A stretch of DNA of 48,473 bases from JAWVZB01 sp033722375 (GTDB lineage Bacteria > Actinomycetota > Nitriliruptoria > Nitriliruptorales > Nitriliruptoraceae), in assembly GCA_033722375.1 (NCBI GenBank), contig JAWVZB010000006.1, forward strand, positions 1 through 48,473, in the 5' to 3' direction. The notes below the pieces were generated by a model, which worked only from the letters and a program-made list of their open reading frames with translations, had not been told where the DNA came from and ran no database searches. Shown here in pieces: positions 15,786 through 23,983 of this stretch. The position numbers were made by a program, and so were the translations under genes. Numbering within the stretch: position 1 is the first letter of the stretch; every line of letters starts with the position of its first letter.

Positions 15786-16907
15786 TCACACGTTGTTGTC
15801 GACCCGCTGTGGTCGCCGCTCGAGCTGGTGGTCGGACGCCCGCTGCTGTGGCAGCGTCACGATCGCGTCGAGGCCGCCGGTCGGGGCGGGGCGCAGCGTC
15901 AGCTCACCACCCAGCCCTTCGGTCAACCGTCGGGCGGTGAACAGGCCCATGCCGAGTCCGCCGAACTGCCGCGTCGTCGAGGGATCCAGCTGCACGAACG
16001 GCTGCATCGCCGCATCGACGTCAGCCGGGTCGATGCCCTCGCCGTGGTCGCGCACCCGGATCTTGACGTGGGGTTCCTCCCGGGCCACCCACACCTCCAC
16101 CGGTTCGCTCGGCGGGGTGAACCGCAGGGCGTTGGTGACGAGCTCGCGTAGGGCGAGGCGCAAGTGGGCGGGGGAGGTGACGATCCGCTCCGCCCCCGGC
16201 CGGACATCGGTCACGACCCGGTGCGCGCCGTGCGCGAGCGAGCTGGTGACGTCCTCGAGCAGGGCCGGCATCGCCACCGGCTCCTGCTGGAGGTGCTGGA
16301 TCTGCTCGGTCGCGTCGGCGGCCGCGAGGACGACCGCGACCATCTCGCTCAGGGACCGCTCGGCGCGAGCCGCGCTCGCGATCAGCGGCCGGAAGGCGTC
16401 GGCCACCGCGTCGGGCCGTTGCTGCAACGTCTCCATGACACCCCGGATGACGGTCAGCGGGGTGCGGAACTCGTGCGACACCGTCTGCATCAGGGCGGCG
16501 CGCTGCTCGGCGAGCTCCCGTTCCCGCTCGAGTGCCTGGAGCGTGGTGGTGATCCGCTCCCGGACGACCGTCACGAGCCCCGCGACGAGGAGCCCGACCA
16601 GCAGGAAGAACCCGGTGCGGGTCGCCCACAACGCGGGGTCTGTGCCGTCGACGGTGAAGACGAGCGGTCCGGACAGGAGCCCGGCCACGACTGCCGTGGT
16701 GCCAGCCCCGAGCGCACCGAAGCGGATCGCGCCGTAGACCACCGGCACGTAGAACCAGTGGCGGGTGACGGCGATCTGGGAGCCGGACTCGAGCGCGATC
16801 CACCAGCATCCGGCCAGCGCGAGCGCGGTGAGGGCGATCGCCAGCCAGGCCGGTCCGCGCTCGATCAGCCGGAGTACGTCCTCGGTGGTGTCCCGCAGCC
16901 CTCGCAT
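15786..16907 (-). CDS. Membrane sensor histidine kinase (orphan)
   Basis: The 373-residue protein has about four membrane segments (about 20-115). A coiled-coil linker leads to the H-box SHEFRTPL with His145. The ATPase domain has N-box LRELVTNALRF, G1 DHGEGID and G2 GGLGMGL. It should autophosphorylate on His145 in response to an unknown signal. No response regulator lies next to it in this window, so its partner is elsewhere. The ATG at 16905-16907 has AGGA upstream; an in-frame GTG at 16928 is an alternative. It is convergent with tRNA-Ser. The 170 bp up to the next plus-strand gene show no clear promoter. Confidence 0.87.
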   Translation of the reverse strand: MRGLRDTTEDVLRLIERGPAWLAIALTALALAGCWWIALESGSQIAVTRHWFYVPVVYGAIRFGALGAGTTAVVAGLLSGPLVFTVDGTDPALWATRTGFFLLVGLLVAGLVTVVRERITTTLQALERERELAEQRAALMQTVSHEFRTPLTVIRGVMETLQQRPDAVADAFRPLIASAARAERSLSEMVAVVLAAADATEQIQHLQQEPVAMPALLEDVTSSLAHGAHRVVTDVRPGAERIVTSPAHLRLALRELVTNALRFTPPSEPVEVWVAREEPHVKIRVRDHGEGIDPADVDAAMQPFVQLDPSTTRQFGGLGMGLFTARRLTEGLGGELTLRPAPTGGLDAIVTLPQQRASDHQLERRPQRVDNNV

Positions 16908-17077
16908 CGCGTCCTGTCTGCCGCCCACAGTCGTGTATCGGCAGGTGTCAGCTCACTCTGTAGCAACAACTGCCACGGAACATCACAAGAGGCGTACGCA
17001 GCACCACCACGGCAAGATCCGGGCAGCCCCGTGGAGCGTCGGCAGTAGGGTCGCGGCGGCGTGACAACGGAGGCAGA

Positions 17078-17434
17078 TTGGCCCGGATCGGCTACGTGAC
17101 CATCGACTGCGACGACGTCGATGCCCAGATGACGTTCTGGTCCCAGGCGCTCGGCTACAACCGGGCCGATGGGCCCTGGTCGTTGCTGCGTGACCCCGAC
17201 GAGGAGGGCGTCACGCTCTACTTCCAGTCCGTGCCCGAGTCCAAGGTCGCCAAGAACCGCGTCCACCTCGACCTCGTCGCCGCGGACCCGTCGGTCGAGG
17301 TCGAGCGTCTGACCGGGCTCGGAGCGAGCCGGTTGCGTGACGTCGAGGAGGGTGGCCTCGCCTGGACCGTCCTCGAGGACCCGGAGGGCAACGAGTTCTG
17401 CGTCTTCCCGGCGGGACCGTCCCCCGACGGATGA
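17078..17434 (+). CDS. VOC (glyoxalase/bleomycin-resistance) superfamily protein, TTG start
   Basis: This 118-residue protein has the paired beta-alpha-beta-beta-beta pattern of the VOC fold: ARIGYVTIDCDDVDAQMTFWSQALGY at the start and WTVLEDPEGNEFCVFP at the end. It resembles the small glyoxalase-like (CatB-related) domain group common in Actinobacteria. Some of these lack metal ligands, and no function can be given. The start is TTG at 17078, supported by a GGAGG site eight bases upstream and by the conserved N-terminal strand starting right there. It overlaps the following dehydratase by four bases (ATGA), so the two are co-translated. Confidence 0.82.
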   Translation: MARIGYVTIDCDDVDAQMTFWSQALGYNRADGPWSLLRDPDEEGVTLYFQSVPESKVAKNRVHLDLVAADPSVEVERLTGLGASRLRDVEEGGLAWTVLEDPEGNEFCVFPAGPSPDG

Positions 17435-18414
17435 GTCCAGCCGCCAGCCGACCCGATCACCGACTGTCGCTCGATGCCATCTCCTCGGCCCATCGGGTCA
17501 TCGACCCGGTCTTCCGTGACACTCCACAGTTCGAGTACGCCCCGCTGTCCGACTACCTCGCCTGCCGCCTGACGCTCAAGGTCGAGACCCTCAACCCGCT
17601 CCGGAGCTTCAAGGGGCGGGGCGCGAGCTACCTGCTGTCCCGTCTCGCCGATGCCGACGACGACCGCCCGCTGGTGTGCGCCAGCGCGGGCAACTTCGGC
17701 CAGGCCATGGCGTACGCGGCGGGGCAGCACGGTCGCGACCTGGTCGTCTACGCGAGCGAGCACGCCGACCCCTTCAAGGTCGAGCGGATGCGCCAACTCG
17801 GCGCCGAGGTGCGGCTGCACGGGGACGACTTCGACGCCGCCAAGGCGCGCGCCCGACGCGATGCCGACGCGGCCGGGGCCCTGTTCGTCGAGGACGGTCG
17901 CGAGCCGGCCATCAGCGAGGGTGCAGCGACGATCGCGGTGGAGCTGCTCGCCCGGGACGCGGCCCCCGACGCGGTCGTGGTGCCGCTCGGCAACGGGGCG
18001 CTCCTGACGGGGATGGGACGGTGGTTCCGATCCGTCGCTTCGGGCACCGAGGTCATCGGCGTGGTCAGCTCGGGAGCCGATGCGATGGCCCGGTCCTGGC
18101 GGGCGGGGAGAGTCGTGGAAAGCGAGGCGGTGGACACGATCGCCGACGCGATCGGGGTGCGCGTGCCGATCCCCGAAGCTGTTCGGGACATGGAGGGCAC
18201 GGTCGACGACGTCGTCACCGTCGAGGACGACCAGGTCGTCGCGGCCATGCGGCTGCTCCATCGCCACGTCGGGATCGTGACCGAGCCGGCCGGAGCGGTG
18301 GGGGTCGCGGCGGTGGCCGCGGCGCCGGAGCGCTTCGAAGGTCAGGGTGTCGCCGCCGTCGTCACGGGGTCGAACGTCGCCCCGGACACCTTCCGTCGCT
18401 ATGTCGGCGGCTGA
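17431..18414 (+). CDS. PLP-dependent threonine/serine dehydratase-like enzyme
   Basis: This 327-residue fold-type II PLP enzyme has the PLP lysine Lys61 in RSFKGRGA, the substrate loop SAGNFGQAMAYAA and a phosphate-binding loop. It resembles threonine ammonia-lyase and serine/threonine dehydratases, which form 2-oxobutyrate or pyruvate and ammonia. The usual glycine-rich GGGGL loop reads PLGNGALLTG here, so the substrate may differ. There is no C-terminal ACT regulatory domain, but a separate ACT protein is encoded convergently next door and overlaps its 3' end by 16 bases. It is coupled to the VOC gene. Confidence 0.82.
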   Translation: MSPAASRPDHRLSLDAISSAHRVIDPVFRDTPQFEYAPLSDYLACRLTLKVETLNPLRSFKGRGASYLLSRLADADDDRPLVCASAGNFGQAMAYAAGQHGRDLVVYASEHADPFKVERMRQLGAEVRLHGDDFDAAKARARRDADAAGALFVEDGREPAISEGAATIAVELLARDAAPDAVVVPLGNGALLTGMGRWFRSVASGTEVIGVVSSGADAMARSWRAGRVVESEAVDTIADAIGVRVPIPEAVRDMEGTVDDVVTVEDDQVVAAMRLLHRHVGIVTEPAGAVGVAAVAAAPERFEGQGVAAVVTGSNVAPDTFRRYVGG

Positions 18415-18788
18415 CCATGGACCGTGTGGCCGGCTGACTCCAGCACCGGCACGGCAGCATCGAGCCGCGCACCGGGCACGAGGAGCCAGTCGGTGTCGTA
18501 GGTCGAGATGGCGAAGATCGGGATCCCGGCGTCGGCCAGCGGCGCGGCCAGGGAGGCGAGGACCCCGGTCAGCGAGAAGTCCAGCGGGCCGCGCACCGCG
18601 AGCGCCCGCCAGCCGCGCTCGGCGGCGACGCCGTCGGGGACTGCCTCGTCCGCGGTCACGATGGACAGCTCCGTGGCGGTCCGTGTGACAGAGACGAAGC
18701 CCGCATCGAGCTCCACCCAGCGCGGAAGCGGGGCGTCCGCAGCGAGACGGCAGACCGCCCACGTTCCGGCGATGACGTCGAGCTCCAC
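18399..18788 (-). CDS. Small ACT-domain protein
   Basis: This 129-residue protein starts at the GTG 18786-18788, with a GGAGG site six bases upstream. The second half, with RGPLDFSLTGVLASLAAPLADAGIPIFAISTYDTDWLLV, is characteristic of the ACT_7/CASTOR-like ACT proteins that bind amino acids. The direct job is unknown; sensing an amino acid such as threonine near the dehydratase would fit (inference). A longer frame upstream has no supporting start. Its 3' end runs 16 bases into the dehydratase gene on the other strand. Confidence 0.8.
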   Translation of the reverse strand: MELDVIAGTWAVCRLAADAPLPRWVELDAGFVSVTRTATELSIVTADEAVPDGVAAERGWRALAVRGPLDFSLTGVLASLAAPLADAGIPIFAISTYDTDWLLVPGARLDAAVPVLESAGHTVHGQPPT

Positions 18789-18843
18789 AGGTGACCTCCG
18801 CGGCGCGGACCGTAGGCGGTCCGCGCTCGCGTGTCCCGCCTGG

Positions 18844-19503
18844 TCAGGCGGGCTGTTCCTCGGCATCGAGCATCGCGGCGCCGTAGAGCGCGACGAGCTC
18901 CTCACGGGTCTCGCAGCCGAGCTTGCCGCGCAGTTCTGCGATACGCCGTTTCACGGTTCGCTCGGACACGAAGAGGCGTTCCGCCAGCTCCGCGATGGTG
19001 TGCCCCTCGGCGAGACCCCCGAGGAGGTCGGCCTGCTCGTCATCGAGTTCCGCCAGCGCCGAGCGGACGGCGGCCAAGCGCTTGATGGTGTCGCGGTAGC
19101 CCGCGCCCGGGAGCACCAGCCAGCCCCGGGCGACGGCGCGGACGGCCGCGAGGACCTCCTCGCCGGCCGCCGTGGCGGGCACGACCCCCGCTGCACCGCT
19201 CGAGAGCACGCGGTTCACGCCGTTGCCGGTCGCGGACCCGAGCGCCAGAACCGGCGTCTCGGGATGCTGCTCGACGAAACGGATGGCGGCCTTCTCGTAG
19301 CGCTCGGGGTCGACGGCGGTCAGCAGCACGTCAGGAGCCTCGGTGAGGTTGAGCCCGTTATCGTCGTCCGTGGCGCCCACGAGCTCCTCGCCAGCGCCCG
19401 TCAGGAGCGCCGCGAGACCTTCGCGCACGAACATCTCGGGATGGAGGATGGCCACGCGCAACACTGTCCCCCGCGTGGTTCCTTCGATCTGATCTACAGC
19501 CAT
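18844..19503 (-). CDS. LuxR/NarL-type transcription regulator with degenerate receiver
   Basis: This 219-residue protein has a receiver-like N-terminal domain (about 15-130) and a LuxR-type helix-turn-helix at about 155-210 (HTIAELAERLFVSERTVKRRIAELRGKLG). The receiver lacks the paired acidic residues normally found after the first strand (here AILHPEM), and the usual phospho-acceptor Asp position reads Ala63, with Asp65 two residues on. It is therefore likely not controlled by normal phosphorylation. I chose the ATG at 19501-19503, which has AGGA upstream. The frame stays open through the whole dnaX antisense strand, but that extension is not credible. Confidence 0.85.
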   Translation of the reverse strand: MAVDQIEGTTRGTVLRVAILHPEMFVREGLAALLTGAGEELVGATDDDNGLNLTEAPDVLLTAVDPERYEKAAIRFVEQHPETPVLALGSATGNGVNRVLSSGAAGVVPATAAGEEVLAAVRAVARGWLVLPGAGYRDTIKRLAAVRSALAELDDEQADLLGGLAEGHTIAELAERLFVSERTVKRRIAELRGKLGCETREELVALYGAAMLDAEEQPA

Positions 19504-19665
19504 GGACTCGATCCTGATGATCGCGAGACGCCCGTGGCTGGACCGGTACATGTCACCGTACCGCGCTGCTCCGATCGGCGCCACCGGGAAGGAAGTCGAC
19601 CCGCGGAGGACGGCTCGAGCGGTGGGACAGCAGGAACTGGCCCCACGGGGACGCGGGGCCGGCAC

Positions 19666-19796
19666 CCCGGGCGGGACACTCGGGGACCTCGGTCCGGCAC
19701 CCGTCCGAGAACGGCTTAGGGCTGCTGCCTTCCGGCCCTGACCCGATTCACCGGGGGACGTCACCGGGGAGTTCCCGTCAACACGCCCCGCCCGGG
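19666..19796 (-). ncRNA. ffs: Signal recognition particle RNA (bacterial small type)
   Basis: Read on the minus strand, the conserved core is GGGTCAGGGCCGGAAGGCAG followed by CAGCCCTAA (about 19710-19738), the SRP RNA domain that binds Ffh. A 10-bp perfect terminal stem, CCCGGGCGGG with CCCGCCCGGG, closes the molecule at 19796 and about 19666. Ends are therefore approximate, and a shorter form of about 100 nt is possible. It is divergent from dnaX, which starts 122 bases away. The 19504-19665 and 19797-19917 flanks hold no gene I can support. Confidence 0.88.
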
Positions 19797-19917
19797 ACGT
19801 CGGCCCCGCGGCGGATCGACCAGGGTAGCGGGTCGCGCAGATCCGGCGTCGGGCTGACGTGTCGGGGGCGGCCATTACCATCAGCCGGGTCGGGGAACCT
19901 CCACACCGGGAGCGCTG

Positions 19918-21777
19918 GTGGCCTACGTCTCGCTGTACCGCAAGTACCGCCCGCAGTCCTTCGACGACGTCGTCGGCCAGACCCACGTCACCCAGACACT
20001 CGTGAACGCCATCGACGAGGACCGGCTCCACCACGCGTACCTGTTCACCGGCCCCCGCGGTACCGGCAAGACCTCGACCGCCCGCATCCTCGCCAAGGCC
20101 GTCAACTGCGAGCACGGCCCGACCTCGGCGCCCTGCAACGAGTGCGAGCTGTGCGTCGAGATCACCCAGGGCTCCTCGGTCGACGTCATCGAGCTCGACA
20201 TGGCGTCGCACGGCGGTGTCGACGACGCCCGTGAGCTGCGTGACCGGGCGCTGTTCGCCCCGGCGAAGGGGCGCCGGAAGGTCTACATCCTCGACGAGGT
20301 CCACATGGCCTCGACGGCGGCGTTCAACGCGCTGCTGAAGCTCATCGAGGAGCCACCGGGCCACGTGATCTTCGCGATGGCGACCACCGACCCCCAGAAG
20401 GTGCTGCCGACGATCATGTCGCGGGTGCAGCGGCTCGATCTCCGCCGGGTGGCCGCCACCGACGTCGCCGAGCACGTCCGCCGCGTCGTCTCCGACGAGG
20501 GCTACACCATCGAGGACGAGGCGGTCGAGGCGGTCGTCCGTGCGGGCGACGGCTCGGTGCGCGACACGCTGTCGGTGCTCGAGCAGGTGCTCAGCTTCGC
20601 GGGTACCGAGGTCACCGCCGAGAAGGTCTTCACGGTCCTCGGCCACACCCCCGTCGAGCGTGCCTTCGAGACCGTCCAGCACGTCGCCGACCGGGATCTC
20701 GGGGCGCTGATGGCTCTGGTCCAGCAGCTCGTCGACGACGGCCACGACCTGCGCCGGTTCGCCTTCGACCTGCTCCAGCACCTGCGCGACCTGCTCGTCC
20801 TCCAGGTCGCTCCCGACCGCCCCGACCTCGTGGACGCCACCGACGACCGACGCTCCCGGCTGGCCGACCAGTCCGGGCTGCTGCCGCGCGAGACGCTGCT
20901 GCGTGCGTTCGACCTGCTCGAGGGAACCGTCGCCGAGATGCGCCAGGGGCCGCCCCGCCTCCCGCTCGAGCTCGCACTCGCCAAGCTCGCGGTCCCCGAG
21001 CTGGGCGGCGACGTTGCCGGCCTCGCCGACCGTGTGGCCCGCCTCGAGGCGGGTGGGGGTGGGACCGTGTCGACACCGACCCGTGCCGCCGAGCCGGCTT
21101 CCGAGGCGGTGGACACCGAAGCGGTCAGCGAGGAGCAGACGACCCCCTCCCCGCGGGCGACCGACACCGAGGAGCAAGAGGCATCCGCGCCCGAGCCGGA
21201 AGCCGAGGACGAGCCAGCTCCCGCTGAAGCAGAGGCGGCGGATGGGTCGCCGGACGATCCCGACCCGCCGGCGGCGGAGTCCGCGCCGGAGGAGCCGGTG
21301 GCTGGGGGCGAGCTCGACATCGACCGCATCAGCGAGCGCTGGCCCGCGATCCTCGACATCGTCAAGGAGGAGAGCCGCCGCGTCCACGCGATCTACGAGC
21401 CGGCGACACCGGTGAAGCTGCGCAACCGCATCCTCACGCTGGAGTACGGGCCCCGGTACGCGAGCTTCCACGCGCAGAACGCCCCGAAGTCCGAGTTCGC
21501 GAGCGTGCTCGGGGACGCGCTCGAGCGCGCGTTCGGGCAGCGGCTCCGCGTCGACGCCAAGGTCGAGGGGGAGGCCAGCCGTCCCCAGCCGCCGGTCGTC
21601 ACCGCCGACGACCCTGCCACCGACGGGCCGACGGTCGAGGAGGAGGTCGCCGTCCGCGAGGCCGAGACCGCGGGCGATCAGCCGGTGGACGTCGATGCGG
21701 CGGCGTCCGAGATCGATGACCTCGTCACCGGCGAGCTCGACGCCGAGAAGATCCAGGAGCACCCCCCACCGTCCTGA
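19918..21777 (+). CDS. dnaX: DNA polymerase III subunits gamma/tau
   Basis: This 619-residue clamp-loader ATPase opens with the standard AYVSLYRKYRPQSFDDVVGQ. It has Walker A GPRGTGKT (45-52), zinc ligands Cys64, Cys73, Cys76 and Cys79, Walker B with DEVH (126-129) and the sensor-1 segment EEPPGHVIFAMATTDPQKV. After the AAA+ core there is a long acidic, low-complexity Pro/Glu/Ala linker (about 385-460) and a C-terminal tau-like domain. It loads the sliding clamp and organises the replisome. The start is GTG with GGGAG upstream. A programmed frameshift for gamma is not obvious. The usual partner ybaB is absent between it and recR. Confidence 0.97.
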   Translation: MAYVSLYRKYRPQSFDDVVGQTHVTQTLVNAIDEDRLHHAYLFTGPRGTGKTSTARILAKAVNCEHGPTSAPCNECELCVEITQGSSVDVIELDMASHGGVDDARELRDRALFAPAKGRRKVYILDEVHMASTAAFNALLKLIEEPPGHVIFAMATTDPQKVLPTIMSRVQRLDLRRVAATDVAEHVRRVVSDEGYTIEDEAVEAVVRAGDGSVRDTLSVLEQVLSFAGTEVTAEKVFTVLGHTPVERAFETVQHVADRDLGALMALVQQLVDDGHDLRRFAFDLLQHLRDLLVLQVAPDRPDLVDATDDRRSRLADQSGLLPRETLLRAFDLLEGTVAEMRQGPPRLPLELALAKLAVPELGGDVAGLADRVARLEAGGGGTVSTPTRAAEPASEAVDTEAVSEEQTTPSPRATDTEEQEASAPEPEAEDEPAPAEAEAADGSPDDPDPPAAESAPEEPVAGGELDIDRISERWPAILDIVKEESRRVHAIYEPATPVKLRNRILTLEYGPRYASFHAQNAPKSEFASVLGDALERAFGQRLRVDAKVEGEASRPQPPVVTADDPATDGPTVEEEVAVREAETAGDQPVDVDAAASEIDDLVTGELDAEKIQEHPPPS

Positions 21778-21826
21778 GCCACCCCGTCGGTACGCTCGAT
21801 GTGCTGCTCGCGAAGGGTCTCCGCAC

Positions 21827-22426
21827 GTGTACGAAGGCGCCGTCCAGGATCTGATCGACGAGCTCGGACGGCTCCCGGGGATCGGCCCGAAGAGCGCCCA
21901 GCGGATCGCGTTCTTCCTCCTCCAGGCCGAGGAGGAGGACGCCCAGCGGCTCGCCGACGCCATCATCCGGGTCAAGCGGACCATCCGCTTCTGCGCCCGC
22001 TGCTACAACGTCTCCGAGCAGGAGGAGTGCCGGGTCTGCCGCGATCCGCGGCGCGACGAGGCGTTCCTCTGCGTCGTCGAGGAGCCCCGCGACCTCGTCG
22101 CCATCGAACGGACCCGCGAGTACCGCGGCCGCTACCACGTCCTGGGCGGGGCGATCTCCCCGATCGACGGCGTCGGCCCCGACGACCTGCACGTTCGCGA
22201 GCTGATCCAGCGCCTCGACGACGAATCCGTCTCCGAGGTCATCATCGCCACCAACCCCAACGTCGAGGGCGAGGCCACGGCCAGCTACCTGACCCGGCTG
22301 CTCCAGCCGCTCGGGGTCAAGGTCACCCGGCTCGCCAGCGGACTGCCGGTCGGGGGCGACCTCGACTACGCCGACGAGGTCACGCTGGGACGGGCGTTCG
22401 CGGGGCGCCGCGACGTCAACGCCTGA
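21827..22426 (+). CDS. recR: Recombination protein RecR
   Basis: The 199-residue protein has the helix-hairpin-helix LPGIGPKSAQRIAFFLL, the zinc finger Cys56, Cys59, Cys68 and Cys71, and the Toprim start CVVEEPRDLVAIE. The conserved NPNVEGEATASYL and RLASGLPVGGDLDYADEVTL follow. Length is normal for the family. With RecO/RecF it loads RecA at gaps. The GTG at 21827 matches the family N-terminus (YEGAVQDLIDELGRLPG). The gene follows dnaX by 49 bases, an arrangement usually interrupted by ybaB/ebfC. Confidence 0.97.
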   Translation: MYEGAVQDLIDELGRLPGIGPKSAQRIAFFLLQAEEEDAQRLADAIIRVKRTIRFCARCYNVSEQEECRVCRDPRRDEAFLCVVEEPRDLVAIERTREYRGRYHVLGGAISPIDGVGPDDLHVRELIQRLDDESVSEVIIATNPNVEGEATASYLTRLLQPLGVKVTRLASGLPVGGDLDYADEVTLGRAFAGRRDVNA

Positions 22427-22499
22427 CGGCTTCGACCAGCGATGGAACCTCGGGGTCACGGCTGACGTCGCACTGCATGAGACGGACCGAGAGGATCTC

Positions 22500-23552
22500 A
22501 TGCGCCGCGCCACCGCGACCACCTTCCTGACCGCACTGCTGCTGCTGGTCGCCGCACCTGCCTGGGCCTGCGGCTTCCTCGTCGCCGAGAACGGGGCGGT
22601 GCGCCTCGTGCGGACCGCGACGCTGGCCGCCTACGTCGACGGCGTCGAGCACTACGTGACCTCGTTCGAGTTCCAGGGGGGCGGGGCGGCCTTCGGGTCG
22701 ATCGTGCCGCTGCCCGGCGAGCCCACGACGGTCGAGAAGGCGGGGAGCTGGACGCTCCAACGGCTCGCGCAGGAGACCCAGCCGCAGCCGCTGTTCGCCG
22801 CGGAGGCCGCAGCCGACACCGCCGGTGGGCGCGCCGAGGTGCTGCAAGAGGTCGCGATCGACGCCCTCGACGTCACGATCCTCAAGGGCGGAGGCGACGA
22901 GGTGCTCAACTGGGCCAACGACAACGGCTTCGACCTGGGCGAGGGCGCGGAGGAGCTGCTCGCCTTCTACGCGGACCGCAGCCCCTACTTCATGGCGGCC
23001 CGCTTCGACGTCGACCGTGCCGACGAGTTCGACCAGGGCGTCGGCGACGGCACGCCGGTGCACCTGGCGATCCCCACCGACGACCCGTGGGTGCCCCTGA
23101 AGATCCTCGCGTTCGACAAGCCCGACGAGGGCCGCGTCGAAGCCGACGTCTACCTGCTCACCCCCGAGGAGCCGACGCTGCTGCCGGCGGGGCGCCCCGG
23201 CATCCAGGTCCGCTACAGCCAGCCGGCCTCCGCCGCTCTGCTGGACGACCTGCGCTCCGACGAGAACTCCGAGTGGGTCCCGACGGCGTCGTGGCTGACC
23301 TACGTGCGGCTCGACGTCGCGGCCGGCGACCTCGACCACGACCTCGCGATCGACGTCGACGGTGACGCCCCGTCGCATGTCGACGCGTTCGGGGTCGTCG
23401 CCGCGGCAGTCTTCGACCCGGGTCCGGTGTCCGAGCCGCTGCCCTCAGGCGTGGACCTGGGCCTCGTGACCCGGATCGCGCTCGTGATCGCGATCGTCGT
23501 AGGAACGACGGCGTTCGCGACGGGCCGGGCCGAGGCCCGCCGAGAGCAGTAG
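22500..23552 (+). CDS. DUF2330-family membrane-anchored protein
   Basis: This 350-residue protein has a signal peptide (about 5-24, ending near WACGFL) and a C-terminal membrane segment (about 322-340) followed by basic residues, so most of it should be outside the membrane. The first part, with VRLVRTATLAAYVDGVEHYVTSFEF and FGSIVPLPGEPTTVEKAG, is the pattern of the DUF2330 family of Actinobacteria; no function is known. The ATG overlaps an inverted repeat (CATGAGA 22476-22482 with TCTCATG 22496-22502) that encloses its ribosome site. The final 108 bases overlap a convergent membrane-protein gene. Confidence 0.82.
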   Translation: MRRATATTFLTALLLLVAAPAWACGFLVAENGAVRLVRTATLAAYVDGVEHYVTSFEFQGGGAAFGSIVPLPGEPTTVEKAGSWTLQRLAQETQPQPLFAAEAAADTAGGRAEVLQEVAIDALDVTILKGGGDEVLNWANDNGFDLGEGAEELLAFYADRSPYFMAARFDVDRADEFDQGVGDGTPVHLAIPTDDPWVPLKILAFDKPDEGRVEADVYLLTPEEPTLLPAGRPGIQVRYSQPASAALLDDLRSDENSEWVPTASWLTYVRLDVAAGDLDHDLAIDVDGDAPSHVDAFGVVAAAVFDPGPVSEPLPSGVDLGLVTRIALVIAIVVGTTAFATGRAEARREQ

Positions 23553-23879
23553 CGCGACCGCGCCGGCCAGCGCGGTCCAGACCCCGCTCGTCAGCGTCCC
23601 CCCGTCCGCGTCGGCGAGCCACCACAGCACGAGCGCGCCGGCACCGGCCGCGGCCACGAGCCGCGGCCACACCGCGTCGAACGCCACCCCCGCGACCGCG
23701 GGGAGCGCCGCCAGGACGATCAGGACCAGCGCCACCGTGGGCTGCGCCCCGACCTCCCAGTCCACCGCCCGCAGGTCGAGCGCCACGACCCCGTCCTCGG
23801 ACCAGGGCAAGAACCCCGAGGCGACCAGCGTGAACGCCCCGAGCACCGCGACGGAACGCGAGATCGCCCTGAGCACCAT
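23445..23879 (-). CDS. Small four-segment membrane protein
   Basis: I do not recognise the family. The 144-residue protein has about four hydrophobic segments (about 8-25, 48-66, 72-90 and 98-116) and a charged Arg/Asp/His-rich tail. An SGFLPW motif after the first segment resembles other small actinobacterial membrane proteins. The ATG has a GGAGGTGG site upstream, so translation is plausible. It overlaps the 3' end of the DUF2330 gene by 108 bases in antiparallel fashion, so the two messages could pair. Confidence 0.65.
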   Translation of the reverse strand: MVLRAISRSVAVLGAFTLVASGFLPWSEDGVVALDLRAVDWEVGAQPTVALVLIVLAALPAVAGVAFDAVWPRLVAAAGAGALVLWWLADADGGTLTSGVWTALAGAVALLLSAGLGPARRERRRSYDDRDHERDPGHEAQVHA

Positions 23880-23983
23880 GCCGCCACCTCCGATCGTTCG
23901 CGGTGTCCGTTCTACCGGAGTGCGCCGGGACGCGTCGAGGGCCCGCGTACCATCGCTGCTCGCCCCCGACAGGAGTCCCCGGC

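Noticed and set aside
18844..21984. A 1046-codon open frame on the minus strand, antisense to dnaX
   Set aside because: It is a GC-rich shadow frame; only the last 219 codons (from 19503) match a known family, and the part antisense to dnaX is low-complexity Arg/Val/Gly-rich with no motif.
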